In this document: positions 8,268 to 19,028 of the stretch, piece by piece
How positions within the stretch are numbered: position 1 is the stretch's first letter
Layout of the letters: every line of letters begins with the position of its first letter
Assembly (NCBI RefSeq): GCF_002865645.1
Contig: NW_020194555.1
Span: forward strand, 3,312,288 to 3,376,287
Origin: Hyaloscypha bicolor E
Lineage: Eukaryota; Ascomycota; Leotiomycetes; Helotiales; Hyaloscyphaceae
Direction of reading: 5' to 3'
Length of the DNA: 64,000 bases
Position numbers and translations under genes: made by a program
Notes under the pieces: generated by a model
Seen by the model: the letters and a program-made list of their open reading frames with translations, nothing else
Database searches by the model: none
Told to the model about the DNA's origin: nothing

Positions 8268-10870
8268 TTATAGCAGTGGTTGCTTGGGGGGCTGCAAATC
8301 AGCTGGCATGCCTACTTCATCAATAACCGGTCCGTCAATAGGAGGTCTCTTTTGAAAGAGCTCGCGGATGCGTTCGTGCCGAGGGCTCTTTGCCAAGTCA
8401 AGGGGAGTCTTCCCATTCTTATCTTTTATCGTGATGTCTGCCCCTCTTCTAAGGAGGAACTCGGTAAGAGCGTATTGCGCATTTTCGACTGCTATATGGA
8501 GCAGCGTAATACCTTCTTCATTCACCAGGTTGATGTCGGCCCCCTGATCTAAGAGTAGTTTCGCAATATGTTGCGTTCCACTTTTAGCAGCCGCGTGTAG
8601 CACATCCACACCGGCCCCTTCCTCGATCAGGAGTTTTACGATCTCACCGTAGCCTCCTTCTGCAGCCAACCTAAGGGGTGATTTACCCCAGCGGCCGTAG
8701 TTGCTCGTGTTGAGTTTTGCTCCTTTTTCCAGCAGGATGAAGACCGCAGCCTAGTTCCCTCTTTCAATAGCAACGAGTAATGGAGTCCAGCCTCCCGCCG
8801 TGGCCGCCTCAATATCTGCTCCCTGCTTAGGCAGAAATGAAATCCCATCTTCTTGGTTGTGTTCGGCAGCTTTGTGGAGGGCCATTGATACCTGAGCACC
8901 CTTTGCCTCGACGTGGGCCCCCTTTTCAAGCAGCAATTTCAGTGTCGCCGTCTGCCCGCATGCCGCTGCAACCTGTAAACCTGTGTCTCCGTTCTTATTT
9001 TGTTGATTCCAGTCGAAGAAGCATTTTTGTCAATCCCAGGCTCTGGGGCGGTTTCGGTCAAGGTAGTCCAAGATCGATGTCAAGCCAAAAGCGCTTGCCA
9101 GAAAGAAGGGTGTTGTCGATGTACTGAACATGGCTCCAAGCTGGCGTCTTAGGATGGGAGGGCAACGTGAGATCTTGGCTTCCGATGAGTCCATCGCCGA
9201 TATCCACTTTGAGAATGAAAGACCGTTATTCAAGGTGGACTCCTGAAAAAGGAATTGTTGCAATTTCGTCGGAAGGTTGGCCTCGTCCAGATTATCCTGT
9301 ACAATTCTGCAATGCAAAGGCCAGTAAATATCTGCATAGTTCCGAAATATCTCATTTCGTTCGGCTATAGACCGATAATTCCCATTCGCTTGTTCGATAG
9401 TAGAGTCTGTTGAAGTTACTGACTCGAACAGGTATACATCAAGACATCTTTCTAAAGCAAGTGTATGGATTTTGGTGAAGCTGTAGTCGTCCCGAAGTTC
9501 AAGATACTCTCGGACGGAAAGATGAGTGAATCGAAATTCGTCTAGCACGCTGTCCCAGACCACGATGCCGTTGCATATCGACGTAATATGATTTCTGGTC
9601 AAAGATGTATGATGCCCATCAGAGTCCACGGAAATGGCCGCGATGAGTTCTCGGCTTTTCAGCGGTCTCTGTGCACACAGCATCCAATTCAGCGCTTTCT
9701 TTGCTGATCTACCAACAATGGGTCCTGAAGCTGGTGTCTTTAACATTTGATCGTGCATGTCCCCCAACCCGGGTTTTCTTCCCAGTATATTGTTGACATC
9801 ACTCTCCACTATCGCCATCAGCACTGCAATGAACTTGGTCTCGAATGTTCTATGGCAACTTCAGTGTGTTAAGGGCCAGTTAGCTTACGATTTTGGCCCG
9901 CGGGCGGGCTAGATGTTGCAATTGCCGACCAGTGCGTGAGTCCCTCTAACGAATGCAATATATCCTTTAGCCTCCTCACTTCTTCAACACTGTGATACAC
10001 TGCGAAATACTTATTAGCTATTTGGAGATTGGAATGGAACAAGAGGGAAAGGAAACATATTTTTCACCCTTTTCACTCGAGTAAGAATGTAGTGGCGAGG
10101 GTCTGGCGCTTTGGGCACCTGGCTGATTGTATAAGTGGACTGAAAATCCTGCCGGGGAAAATGACACTCACTTTCGATCCTGCCAGCAATTTCATCTACA
10201 TCAAACTTCTCCTCTGCCATCTTGAGGAAGTAGGTATCCGTATTCAAATCGGTCGTCTCGTGGGTGTTCATTCTCAGCCGTTGTATAGCATGCGAAAGGA
10301 ACATCAGCACAACAGTATACAACTTGACCATAGCTTGCATCAGTTCTTTCTGCGCTCTTTCATTTTCCCACCCTTCAAGAGTCTGTAGATACAGTTTGTC
10401 GAATAGAGCGCATTGCATAACCAGATGTGACGTGAACTCGAGCTCTTCAACAAAAGTCCCATATGTTTGCACATCTTTGATAGGAAGCTAAATAGCAGCG
10501 ATCATATGCTCGCATTACAGTAGTGGGCTCGAAAATACGCACTTGGAGCAGGACATAAATGTCGGTCCATGGCAGCACTGCACTCCCAAGAACTGCATCA
10601 CCACTCCCGACTTCTTTGAATCTGTTCACCCATCCTATTACCTTGTCCAAAAGGTCACGTATGACAATTTCCGTCTCTTTTTCTTGAATTTAAGTCGTCT
10701 TTCGATACAGATTTGCTTCTTCTTTTCAGCAACATCGAGCATATCTTTTAAAGAAGCAGGCCTGTCTTCTTGATCGAAGACGCTATAACTCTTGTACTCG
10801 TCACTCAAGGCGCCTTTTGCCCTCCCCCAGAGGTTTTCTGCCAGCCTGAGATTCCGAAGACATCAGCTCG
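8268..10870 (-). pseudogene. Decayed NLR-like gene: NACHT_N-like domain, no NACHT, ankyrin repeats
   Basis: Minus-strand blocks in order. (1) About 10870-10020: NWD/NACHT N-terminal-like domain, with LWGRAKGALSDEYK, KVIGWVNRFKEVG, LPWTDIYVLLQ and LVMQCALFDKLYL. (2) Expected next is a NACHT NTPase of some 300 residues, but under 200 bp remain before the following block and no P-loop is seen. (3) 9824-9030: the region behind NACHT, with KKALNWMLCAQRPLKSRELI and FRFTHLSVREYLE. (4) 9029-8268: about six ankyrin repeats, e.g. LLLDQGADINLVNEEGITLL. The ankyrin frame is constant but carries a TGA at 9030-9032 and a TAG at 8751-8753, the latter flanked by perfect repeat sequence. With the NACHT loss this marks a dead gene. 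Such proteins work in fungal non-self recognition. It continues into the CorA-like part at 6024-8217. Confidence 0.8.
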
Positions 10871-11442
10871 AACTGCATACACATGACATATGCCAAAAGA
10901 GAGCGGAGAGCGGGCTTTTACTGGAAAGTCATAGCTTTTCACTACCATGAACTGCGTAGGTACGACTGTCAGTTATCGGATCAGTATCTCTCGTCACCAA
11001 GAAATCTTCTCTGCCAGCCTCACTGCCGACAGTCTGCGCAAATGGTGGCCAAGATGAGCGACCTCCGGAAACGGGCGCCTTTGTGAACCTCGAATAACGT
11101 ACTTCGCTATACGCTGCGCTAACAGACTTCAAAACTGTCTTTGCAAGGTCTGCAATAATGACAAGAACAACTCCCAAGGCTGGAGGGCTGAAAAGGCAGC
11201 GCTAGCTGCATTGGTAGCACTGGACAGCAAGCGAAGTTACGGCTGACAAGCGTCAAGGGGCAATGTCTACGAATCACATTTTGCTCCCAACCAGGGATAG
11301 ATTATACCCGCATATCGAAGAACAATTCTTTGAAAAGCCTGTTTTTCATCTATCGTCCGTTTTGGTAGCTGATGGCGCTTCCCGAGATCAGGTCTACAGC
11401 TATTATACAGTTTATTTCGTCTCATGCCAATGCTGCTCCCGC
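10871..11442. other. Spacer between RPN1 3' end and NLR-like pseudogene
   Basis: RPN1 and the pseudogene read in the same direction, so this is the RPN1 3' flank plus the former promoter. A short stretch GAGGCTGGCAGA / CAGGCTGGCAGA occurs twice on the minus strand (about 11018 and 10855), hinting at an old local duplication. No gene was recognised. Confidence 0.5.
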
Positions 11443-14323
11443 TTAGCTCTTCCCATCTTCCCAGTCTGGATTCTGTTCATATGTTAGTATCTTACGCTAC
11501 AAAATAACCGAGATGGGGTTATGCATACCTTTCTCAAAATGACCAACCCCTCAAGATTACTAGTCAAGCTAATGTACTGCTCGTCCTCCAACTCTGCTCG
11601 TTCGCCATACGCCAACAGAACAGGAGTACTCTGTGTCTGCCACCCAGTGATTGTCTTCGGCCGACCTGCCTGTCCCACGACGTCGACAGCTTGTCCAACA
11701 CGAACGTTGACTGTGAGAGGCTTGAGGTCTTCGTCAAGAGTGACGAGGAATCTGGGGTGCATGGCAGTAACAAGCCAGTAGAGGAGGTAGTGTGACTTGT
11801 CGGCGATGAATTGCTTGGCGTCAATCATGGCAACTAGGACGGAGAGGAGACCACCAGCTGCGACTCTCGAGAGGACTTGTCGATCCGTGTGGAAGGGGTT
11901 GATGGAGAGGGTGCCCTTGCCCATGTGGAGTAGACCTTGGGCAATTCGCACCATGAAGAGACATTCTGGTTCTCGGTGGTAATAGCTTGCGAGCTGTCTG
12001 AGGAGTTGCGCCAGTCTTGCGTTGTTAGTCCCAGCACCGAGGAGACCCATTGCAAAGATGGCGTTGATGGCGACATCGTTATCGTTGTCATGACTGTACC
12101 GCGACAAGGTATCGTAGACCTTCATTTGGGGATTGCTGGGGCTGAGCAGACCCATTGCTAAAGGTACTGCTCTCCGAATATTGGCCTCGCCGTAGTGCAT
12201 CAGATGGCCGAATTGGCGAAGAACCATCTCTTGTCCAACATCTTCGCCCATGGCTACAAGGCCCAGACCAATAACGGCGTAAGCTTGGAGCAACTCATCG
12301 CCTTTCTTTTCATCGGTATCTTCGATATGGTCATTGCAAATATGGAGAAGTTCCTGCAGCTTCAAAACGGTTCCAGTACCAGCCCAAGCGCAGATCTCGG
12401 CAAGAACTGCAGTGGGTTTCGACATCGGATGGTCAATCGCCTTGAGAGTTTCAAGGATAACATCGACTTCTTCTTGTCGTCCGAAGAACAACAAGCCAAG
12501 ACCGAGAGCCATGAATCGAGTCCATTTGTCTTTCAGTTGCGATTTCCGGTCATCGTCGAGTAAGGTCTGGACAATTGCCTCGCTGACATCGCTGTTTGAA
12601 GAACCAACGAAGATCATGCCAAGAGATAGTGCAGCCATAGCCGATATCTGCATATCCTGGGAGGTATCGCCAACAATGGGCAGGAGGAGATCCAAAAGGG
12701 CTTCCCGATTCGAGCCAGCGTATGTCAAACCAAGACCCATGATCGCTGCCACACGGACCATAGGACTCTTATGATTGAGCCTCTCTTCATCACCGAGTAA
12801 AGCCAAGATAGGGTCCGAATCAATCCGGACTCCGGAGCTCATGATACCCATAGCCAGTAAAGAACCAGCTTGAATCTGATCTTCGGGAGCGTAGGTGTAC
12901 TTATCGATCTTGTCCAAACCACCCTCAACGTCCCAAAGGAGCAGTGTGCCTATCGAGGCAACGGTAGACATCATGCCCTCGTCCTTGGTCTTCCATACCC
13001 AACTAGATTTCTCCTCCTCAACCATCATCATCTTGTCGTTGCCAAATCCAGCGTTCACGAATGCATTAACGAATGCAGCAGACAAGTTGTGGCGAGCAGA
13101 ATCAAGGTTTGTTAAGCCCGCAACGCGGTTGCTTTCCAGATGGCTCTTGTAGATATCTTCGGTTGTCTTTGGGTCGAGGATATTCAACTCCTTAGCCAGG
13201 GCCTTGAAGTGGTCAGGCAACTTGGTATTGTTTAAGCATTCCAAGATATCCTCTGGAATATCTGGAATGTCCAATACGATTTGCTGCCTAGCAATAAGGA
13301 AAGCCATCTGCTTCTTGATCGACACGTCTTCAGTCGAGAGGAAATCCGACTTGATGAGCTCAATATCGTTCAGACGTATAGCAAGTACGATGGCTTGGGT
13401 GAGTTGACCATACTGTTTGTAGATTTTATGTGCGGTTCGGAGAAATGACTGATCTTCGGGATATGTCAAAAGGCTGACCATGCTAACCATGTAGAGGCAG
13501 ACTCGAGGGTATGTATCCTTGTCGAGAAATTTTGGGATATCTTCGATGATCTCCATCTCGCTCATCAAATCAACAGCGTCGGCTTCCGCATTACTCTTAA
13601 GGAAGAGAGGTACCAGAACTAAAGCAAGATCAATAAGGTCTTGGTAGGGCTCATCGTTTGTTAATCTCTTGGTGTATACCTCTCCGAGCTCCAAAGCGAG
13701 ATGCCGGGTATATTCGTGTCCCCAGGAGCCAATATCTGTGGTTGGTGAAAGCAATCGGTACTTGAGGGTATCTTGTCGGTCTTCATCCGAGTATGTCATT
13801 CCAATCACCGAAAGCACATCCGCCAGGGAGTTCTTGTCATCTCCCGCTGGCCATTCTTCGTACAGCTTTGTCATCGGCTCGTAATGTGGTCGTAGGAATT
13901 TGAGGGGCTTCGGGACGGCGGTCATCGATGAGGTAGAGGTCTTGATGGAATCTTTGATGGCTTCGAGAGCAGATTTATAAAGTGTGGTATCGGACTCCTA
14001 GATCAAAAGCAGGTCAGTAACTGCTGGAGGGAGTCAAGGACTAAGAGTTCCATACCGTCAAGCGCTCAACAAGCATATCCAGTTCACTCTTGAGCTGCTG
14101 GTCCTCCTCACTGAGCTCTTCGGGCGCTGGATAAGTCCATTAGCAGAATCCCGCAAATCAAGGCGGTCACCATACCTCCGATTTTCACCTCCTCCGCCTT
14201 CCCATTCACAAGGGGCTTTCCATCCTTATCCTTCTTGACCTCCTCAGCCTTGCCCGGCTCTCCATCTACGGCCTTCCCTTTGCCCTTGTCAACAGACTTT
14301 GGCGGCTCGCCATCCTGCGCCAT
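11443..14323 (-). CDS. RPN1: 26S proteasome regulatory particle subunit RPN1 (PSMD2), 905 aa
   Basis: CDS is complement(join(11443..11472, 11529..13997, 14056..14126, 14176..14323)); all phases agree and all introns are GT-AG of 49-58 bp. RPN1 is the base subunit that docks ubiquitin-like shuttle factors (Rad23, Dsk2) and Ubp6 in the proteasome cap. Visible: a Lys/Glu-rich N-terminus, the helical N-terminal part with KFLRPHYEPMTKLYEEW and DVLSVIGMTYSDEDRQDTLKYRL, the proteasome/cyclosome repeats (GLGLTYAGSNREALLDLLLP, AMGLLSPSNPQMKVYDTL, ALGLGLLFFGRQEEVD), and the C-terminal cap ending in LRKNPDWEDGKS after a last intron. Length fits the family. It faces RIO2 head to head across about 330 bp. 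Confidence 0.96.
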
Positions 14324-14651
14324 CGTGATTTCTCAACTGGAGTTTCGGCGTTGATGGAGGAAGGGTGAACACTGGCAGATACGTAGGAAGAACACGGGGT
14401 ATCGAGGGATCGTGAGAGCGTTGTTCGTGCAATTTGTGATCAAGATTTGGATTTGATGTTGTGATTCTTTCAGGCACTCCAAGCTTCCGCGTACAAACAC
14501 AGACCAGAGCTTCAGGACCGCGAAACTAACGGCTTGCTAACTAAGCGAGGCCCGACAGGGATCATTCTCCGAGCGGCATCATTTTCTGGACCGCAGAAAA
14601 ATAATTTGTTGCAGCCTCAAGAACTTCGAAACTTCGAAGAACGCCGCCAAC
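14324..14651. promoter_or_regulatory. Bidirectional promoter RPN1 / RIO2
   Basis: The 328 bp between the two ATGs must hold both 5' leaders and promoters. No TATA box is obvious. A proteasome PACE-like element was not found by eye. Confidence 0.6.
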
Positions 14652-15890
14652 ATGAGGCTTGATACAAAAGCTATGCGGTATCTGACGGGCGAGGACTGGA
14701 GAACACTTACAGCTGTCGAAACGGGCTCGAGAAATCATGAGGTGGTCCCTACACCATTAATCGGACAAATATCTGGGCTGCGAGGAGGGGTACACAAGAG
14801 CATATCAGCACTGGCAAAAATTGGACTGATCGCGCGACTGAAAAATGCCAAATACGATGGCTATCGACTGACTTATGGAGGACTGGACTATCTGGCCTTG
14901 AACACATACCGAAAGCGCAAAGATGTCTACAGCGTTGGAAACCAGATTGGAGTTGGCAAAGAAAGCGATATCTTCGTGGTAGCAGACGAGCAAGGTGTGC
15001 AGAGGGTACTGAAGATCCACAGACTTGGCCGAATATCTTTCCGAACAGTCAAAGCAAATCGAGACTACCTCCGAAATCGATCGTCCGGTTCTTGGATGTA
15101 CATGTCCCGACTCGCAGCACTGAAAGAATATACCTTCATGACTGCTCTCCGAGAAAATGGATTCGCAGTCCCAGAACCATTGGCCCAGTCCAGACACACG
15201 ATTGTTATGTCCCTCATCGATGCCTTTCCCATGCGTCAGATCTCTTCCGTCCCAGATCCAGCTTCTCTTTACGCCGAACTTATTTCCATGATCCTCCGCC
15301 TTGCACAATACGGCCTCATACACGGAGACTTCAACGAATTCAACATCTTGATCAAGGAGGAGGTGAAGAAAGAACTCCAAGAAAACAAGGAGACGGAGTC
15401 AATAATTCTAACACCAATTCTCATCGATTTCCCCCAAATGGTCTCTGTAGACCACGCCAACGCAGAGTACTATTTCGACCGGGACGTCAACTGCATCAAG
15501 AGATTCTTTGAACGGCGGTTCCACTTTACCAGTGATGAGAAAGGTCCCCATTTCGCAGATGCCCGGAAGTTAATTGGCAAAGATGGTGTCACAAGATTGG
15601 ATGTATCTGTTGAAGCATCTGGTTTCTCGAGAAAGATGGCAAAGGAACTCGAGGCTTACATGAAAGCGGTTGGAGTAGACGGGGATGGTGATCCGGAAGC
15701 TGCAAGGGGGGACGAAGAATCTGGGGACGAGGATGAAGACGAGGAAGAGGAAGAAGGCGAGGAGGACGGGGAGCCGGAAAACGAAACCGGGAGACAAGTG
15801 GAGACTATGGAAGGCGATGCATCTGATCCATTTCAGGCTAAGGGTAAGGACATTTCGCTGGAAAAACTCCAGATCGGTGATCAAACATGA
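14652..15890 (+). CDS. RIO2: RIO2 atypical protein kinase, 412 aa
   Basis: A single open exon. RIO2 is the ATPase/kinase that rides on pre-40S ribosomes and is needed for late 20S pre-rRNA maturation in the cytoplasm. Visible: the RIO2-specific N-terminal winged helix (residues 1-90, MRLDTKAMRYLTGEDWR), the nucleotide loop GVGKESDIF (about 98-106), catalytic HGDFNEFN (His224, Asp226, Asn231), the metal-binding DFPQ (Asp259), and the YYFDRDVNCIKRFFERRF helix. The tail is strongly acidic (runs of Glu/Asp near 350-375), common in fungal RIO2. The ATG follows GCCGCCAAC, a good context, and matches the family start. Confidence 0.96.
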   Translation: MRLDTKAMRYLTGEDWRTLTAVETGSRNHEVVPTPLIGQISGLRGGVHKSISALAKIGLIARLKNAKYDGYRLTYGGLDYLALNTYRKRKDVYSVGNQIGVGKESDIFVVADEQGVQRVLKIHRLGRISFRTVKANRDYLRNRSSGSWMYMSRLAALKEYTFMTALRENGFAVPEPLAQSRHTIVMSLIDAFPMRQISSVPDPASLYAELISMILRLAQYGLIHGDFNEFNILIKEEVKKELQENKETESIILTPILIDFPQMVSVDHANAEYYFDRDVNCIKRFFERRFHFTSDEKGPHFADARKLIGKDGVTRLDVSVEASGFSRKMAKELEAYMKAVGVDGDGDPEAARGDEESGDEDEDEEEEEGEEDGEPENETGRQVETMEGDASDPFQAKGKDISLEKLQIGDQT

Positions 15891-16948
15891 TTGCAATCAA
15901 GAGATTACTTGAACTCTTTGCCCAGTCTGCCTAATGAACAGTGCCCAGATAATTGCAGATCCGTCTGCAAAGGAGCTGAGGCAGCTCTTTGAAGCCCCTT
16001 TGGATGATTTGGTTCGTCGCAACCACAAGAGTCAAAGATGCAACTACAAGGGCCCAGTTACCTCATGGGACCTGGGGAGGTTGTGGAGAACTTGAGGCGA
16101 CAAGGATGTTACCCCAAACACAATTTGAGCGAATTCCTCTGTAAGAATACAGCAGAGTAGCATAGCAATTCAATGAAGGATGTGACACTGGATCACAATT
16201 CGGTCAAACCGCTTTGTCAGCATACCTTTCTGGAGCTGCAAGGCAAATGTTGTGAGACAAGACATCACATTAACGTCTGGGGACGTAAATCCCTCTTGAA
16301 TACCGTGTGAAAGCCGTAAGCTGGTCCGTGAGGCCATCGCCGTGATGACGAAGTCAGCTAATCAGGGCCCACGAAATCATCGTGATCGTGGAACGACTCA
16401 AGACTCGGGCTGATCACGGAGCGACTCAAGACTTCGGCTGATCACGGTGGAACGATAATTTTTTTTTACAATGTTTTCATTTATGCTACAGAAGTCCGCC
16501 ACCAGTTGGGTAATAGCCACATCAGCAAAGAGAAATTGTTTACAGGGAAGAAGTGCATTTGCTTTTAATTTCCGTGTCCTTCAACGCCGGACATAAAGGA
16601 ATGTTCCATGCCAGTAATGTCAAAATGCCACAACCATGCTTTAAAATACCGTTCTTGCGATGTACCGCTAGGTCGTAAGACTCGAAAGATATTGTCGGTA
16701 CGAGTGTGCGAAGCAACATAGAATATGTTGTCCGAATATGTATGTCTGCTTGGCGGATACGCATGTATGGCTGATGAAATGTGCTATCAATCAATCGTAA
16801 GTCAATAGTAAAGGGCATTGCTGCAAACGACTCTGTGACTGTGTCAAACTACGAAAGAGTGGGCGATGCGATACGAAAATGCAAAGAAAGAATCGAAAGC
16901 CCAAATGAAACGTGCATGAAGTCGTCGAGTATGCCGCCGAGGGAAGCG
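15891..16948. other. Intergenic region between RIO2 and RRM gene (convergent)
   Basis: About 1.06 kb of 3' flanks of two convergent genes. It holds a short 28-bp tandem repeat (16384-16455) followed by a T run. No coding features. Confidence 0.6.
16384..16455. repeat. 28-bp tandem repeat, about 2.6 copies
   Basis: Units start with GATCRYGG and read GATCACGGAGCGACTCAAGA plus a CTTCGGCT end; copies at 16384-16411, 16412-16439 and a partial one at 16440-16455. Each unit contains the short inverted stem AGCCG/GATCACGG-like bases, so a transcript could fold. The role is unknown. Confidence 0.75.
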
Positions 16949-19028
16949 TTAAGCCTTTCGGGCAGATGGAGAGGAAGCAGAGCCGCCATGAGCGACAGCT
17001 GGGGAGTCATTGTGAATGGTAACGCCGTCGTCAGCAGTGCCGTCCTCGGAAACTGTTGGGGTGGAGCCCGCGAGCCTGCGAAGAGTTGTTAGATAGGCTT
17101 TAGCTATTGAGTATCAGCTCGACTTACTTCTCCTTGGACTTGTTAGCAGCAGCATCGGCCAGAGAAACCTTTCGATCAATGTCCTTGAAGCCGGGAACCG
17201 AGCCGGCAGAACTGGTTGACTTGTCAGTACTCGCATCATCCGCAAACGAGGAAGGAACTCACCTGGTGCCAGAATGCTCACGCTTCCAAGAACCACTAGA
17301 TCTGGACGAAGGGATGTGGCGACCTAGTTGAGTGCTGCGAGTACCAAGTGGTATCAAGGCCGGTGGTGAAAGAGCGGCAATATCAGCGGCAGTGCCATAC
17401 GCGCCAACATTGTACTCGTTGGTTCTGAATTGACGGCGTTCAGTGGTGATGCGCTTCAGGTCCTTCTGAGCAGAGGTATCGGCATAGCGAACTTGCAGAA
17501 GAAGGCCCTCCTCGCCAATGGGCTGACCGTGGAACTTCTTGATGATCTCTTCGCAGACGTCGCGAGTCTCAAAGCTGTGAACAGGTCAGTTTCGTCCGCA
17601 TTTGGAGGATGAGACTACTATTTACCGTGCAAAACCAACGCCGCGGCTCATGTGAGTTTGGGGATCACGAAGGATTCTGCTGGAGCTGACAGTGTAATCC
17701 ATGAAGATTGCACCGAGTTCCTATGGGTTGCATTAGTCTCTGGTCAACCAGGTAGAGTCGAGGGAAGCCTACAGATTCAGTCATGTTCTTTGGAAGGTTG
17801 GAGATGTACAGGTTGGTTGAGCTTTCATCACCTTCGGCCTTGAGACGAGAATTGAACGACTCCTATATTTAATTAGCCAAAATCATCTCGAGAAGAGGAG
17901 AAAGAACGCAAACCCTAGCAAAGCCAACTTCGTAGCCAAGCTTGTAGAAACCCCGAATGCAAAGCTCAGAGTCACGAATATGGAAGTACTTGGCAAAGCC
18001 AAAACTAGAGACGGATGAGCGAGGAAGAGCGGACGAGAATTTCTAGAGACTACTTACCCCTTGCAAGCTCCAGTAGAAGTATCAATGATAGCCTTGGATG
18101 TCTCGACCTTTCCGAAGCGTGAAGCGTAGGCAGCAAGGGTCTCATCGTCAGTGTTGGGGTGGAGGCCGCGGATGTAGACGTTGCGATTGCCCGAAATGGG
18201 GTTTGACAAGCTCTGATCCAGAGTTCTCATGCTCTCACGAGGAGTGAAGACGGCAGGAACGGCTCGGGGGATAGCTGGGTGTTGAACCAGCAAGGCATCA
18301 AGATCAATATTGACAGGAATGGTCTTGTAAGGCAGAGGCTTCACAGGCTGTTGATCAGCGTGCTGGATAGGAAGCTGCTGAGGCGATGGCGTAGATCCAA
18401 AGGGAGAACGATCAACTACAGCGATCTGGGTTCCTTGCTCACGCTGGGAAACTGATCCGTAGTAAGGGGTGCCTGGGGCAGACTCGTTGGTAGAGTAAGA
18501 GCCGCGACGGTTCTCGAGACCCGGAACCTCCTTGTGGACTTGATCAGAGCGATCGGTGTAGTAGCTGGCAGCCCGATTGGGGGTGTACGGCATGAGAGGG
18601 AAGCCGGGGATGTAGCTAGGATAGGCTGCTCCCTGAGCGAAATAAGGCAATGTTGCTCCAGCATAAGAACCGTAGGCATTTTCAGCATGCTGAGTGGCGC
18701 CCAAATGTTGAGGAGGATACATGGCAGGAGCTACCAGATACGTATTGTCTGCCGGGTTGTAGAAGTACTGGCTAGTACCCATTGGAAGCTGGGCACTTGC
18801 CATTGCCGCCGAAGCCATGTTGCCACCAGGAAGAGCCATGCCAGCGAACTGGTTCATCAATGAGGCCATCGAGGCGCTGTCGTTCTGGGAGCCGGACATG
18901 TTGACAGGCGTGAACGAAGCCGATTGACCTTGGGAGTCACGATGCGTACGAGTTTGGGGCTGGGTGTACATGTTGGAGGACGAGCGATTGTGGAAGGCGG
19001 GCTCACTCGCGGTCCGCTGGTAAGACAT
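16949..19028 (-). CDS. Two-RRM RNA-binding protein (Msa1/RBMS-like), 589 aa
   Basis: CDS is complement(join(16949..17075, 17128..17211, 17263..17574, 17626..17720, 17773..17862, 17914..18004, 18058..19028)). All six introns are GT-AG of 50-53 bp and all phases agree. The N-terminal 270 residues are low-complexity (Ser, Gln, Pro, Ala, Tyr). RRM1 (from about residue 283) has NVYIRGLHPNTDDETL (RNP2 YIRGL) and KGFGFAKY (RNP1). RRM2 has TNLYISNLPKNMTESEL and RGVGFARF. A conserved block QKDLKRITTERRQFRTNEYN follows. The arrangement is like S. pombe Msa1, a repressor of sexual differentiation, and human RBMS proteins; binding to A/U-rich mRNA is the family expectation, not shown here. The leader on the minus strand is long and pyrimidine/CAA-rich, typical of a regulated mRNA. 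Confidence 0.9.

Noticed and set aside
10029..10388. 119-codon plus-strand ORF
   Set aside because: It lies antisense to the NACHT_N-like block, which has clear family motifs.
14805..15380. 191-codon minus-strand ORF in RIO2
   Set aside because: Shadow of the RIO2 frame on the opposite strand.
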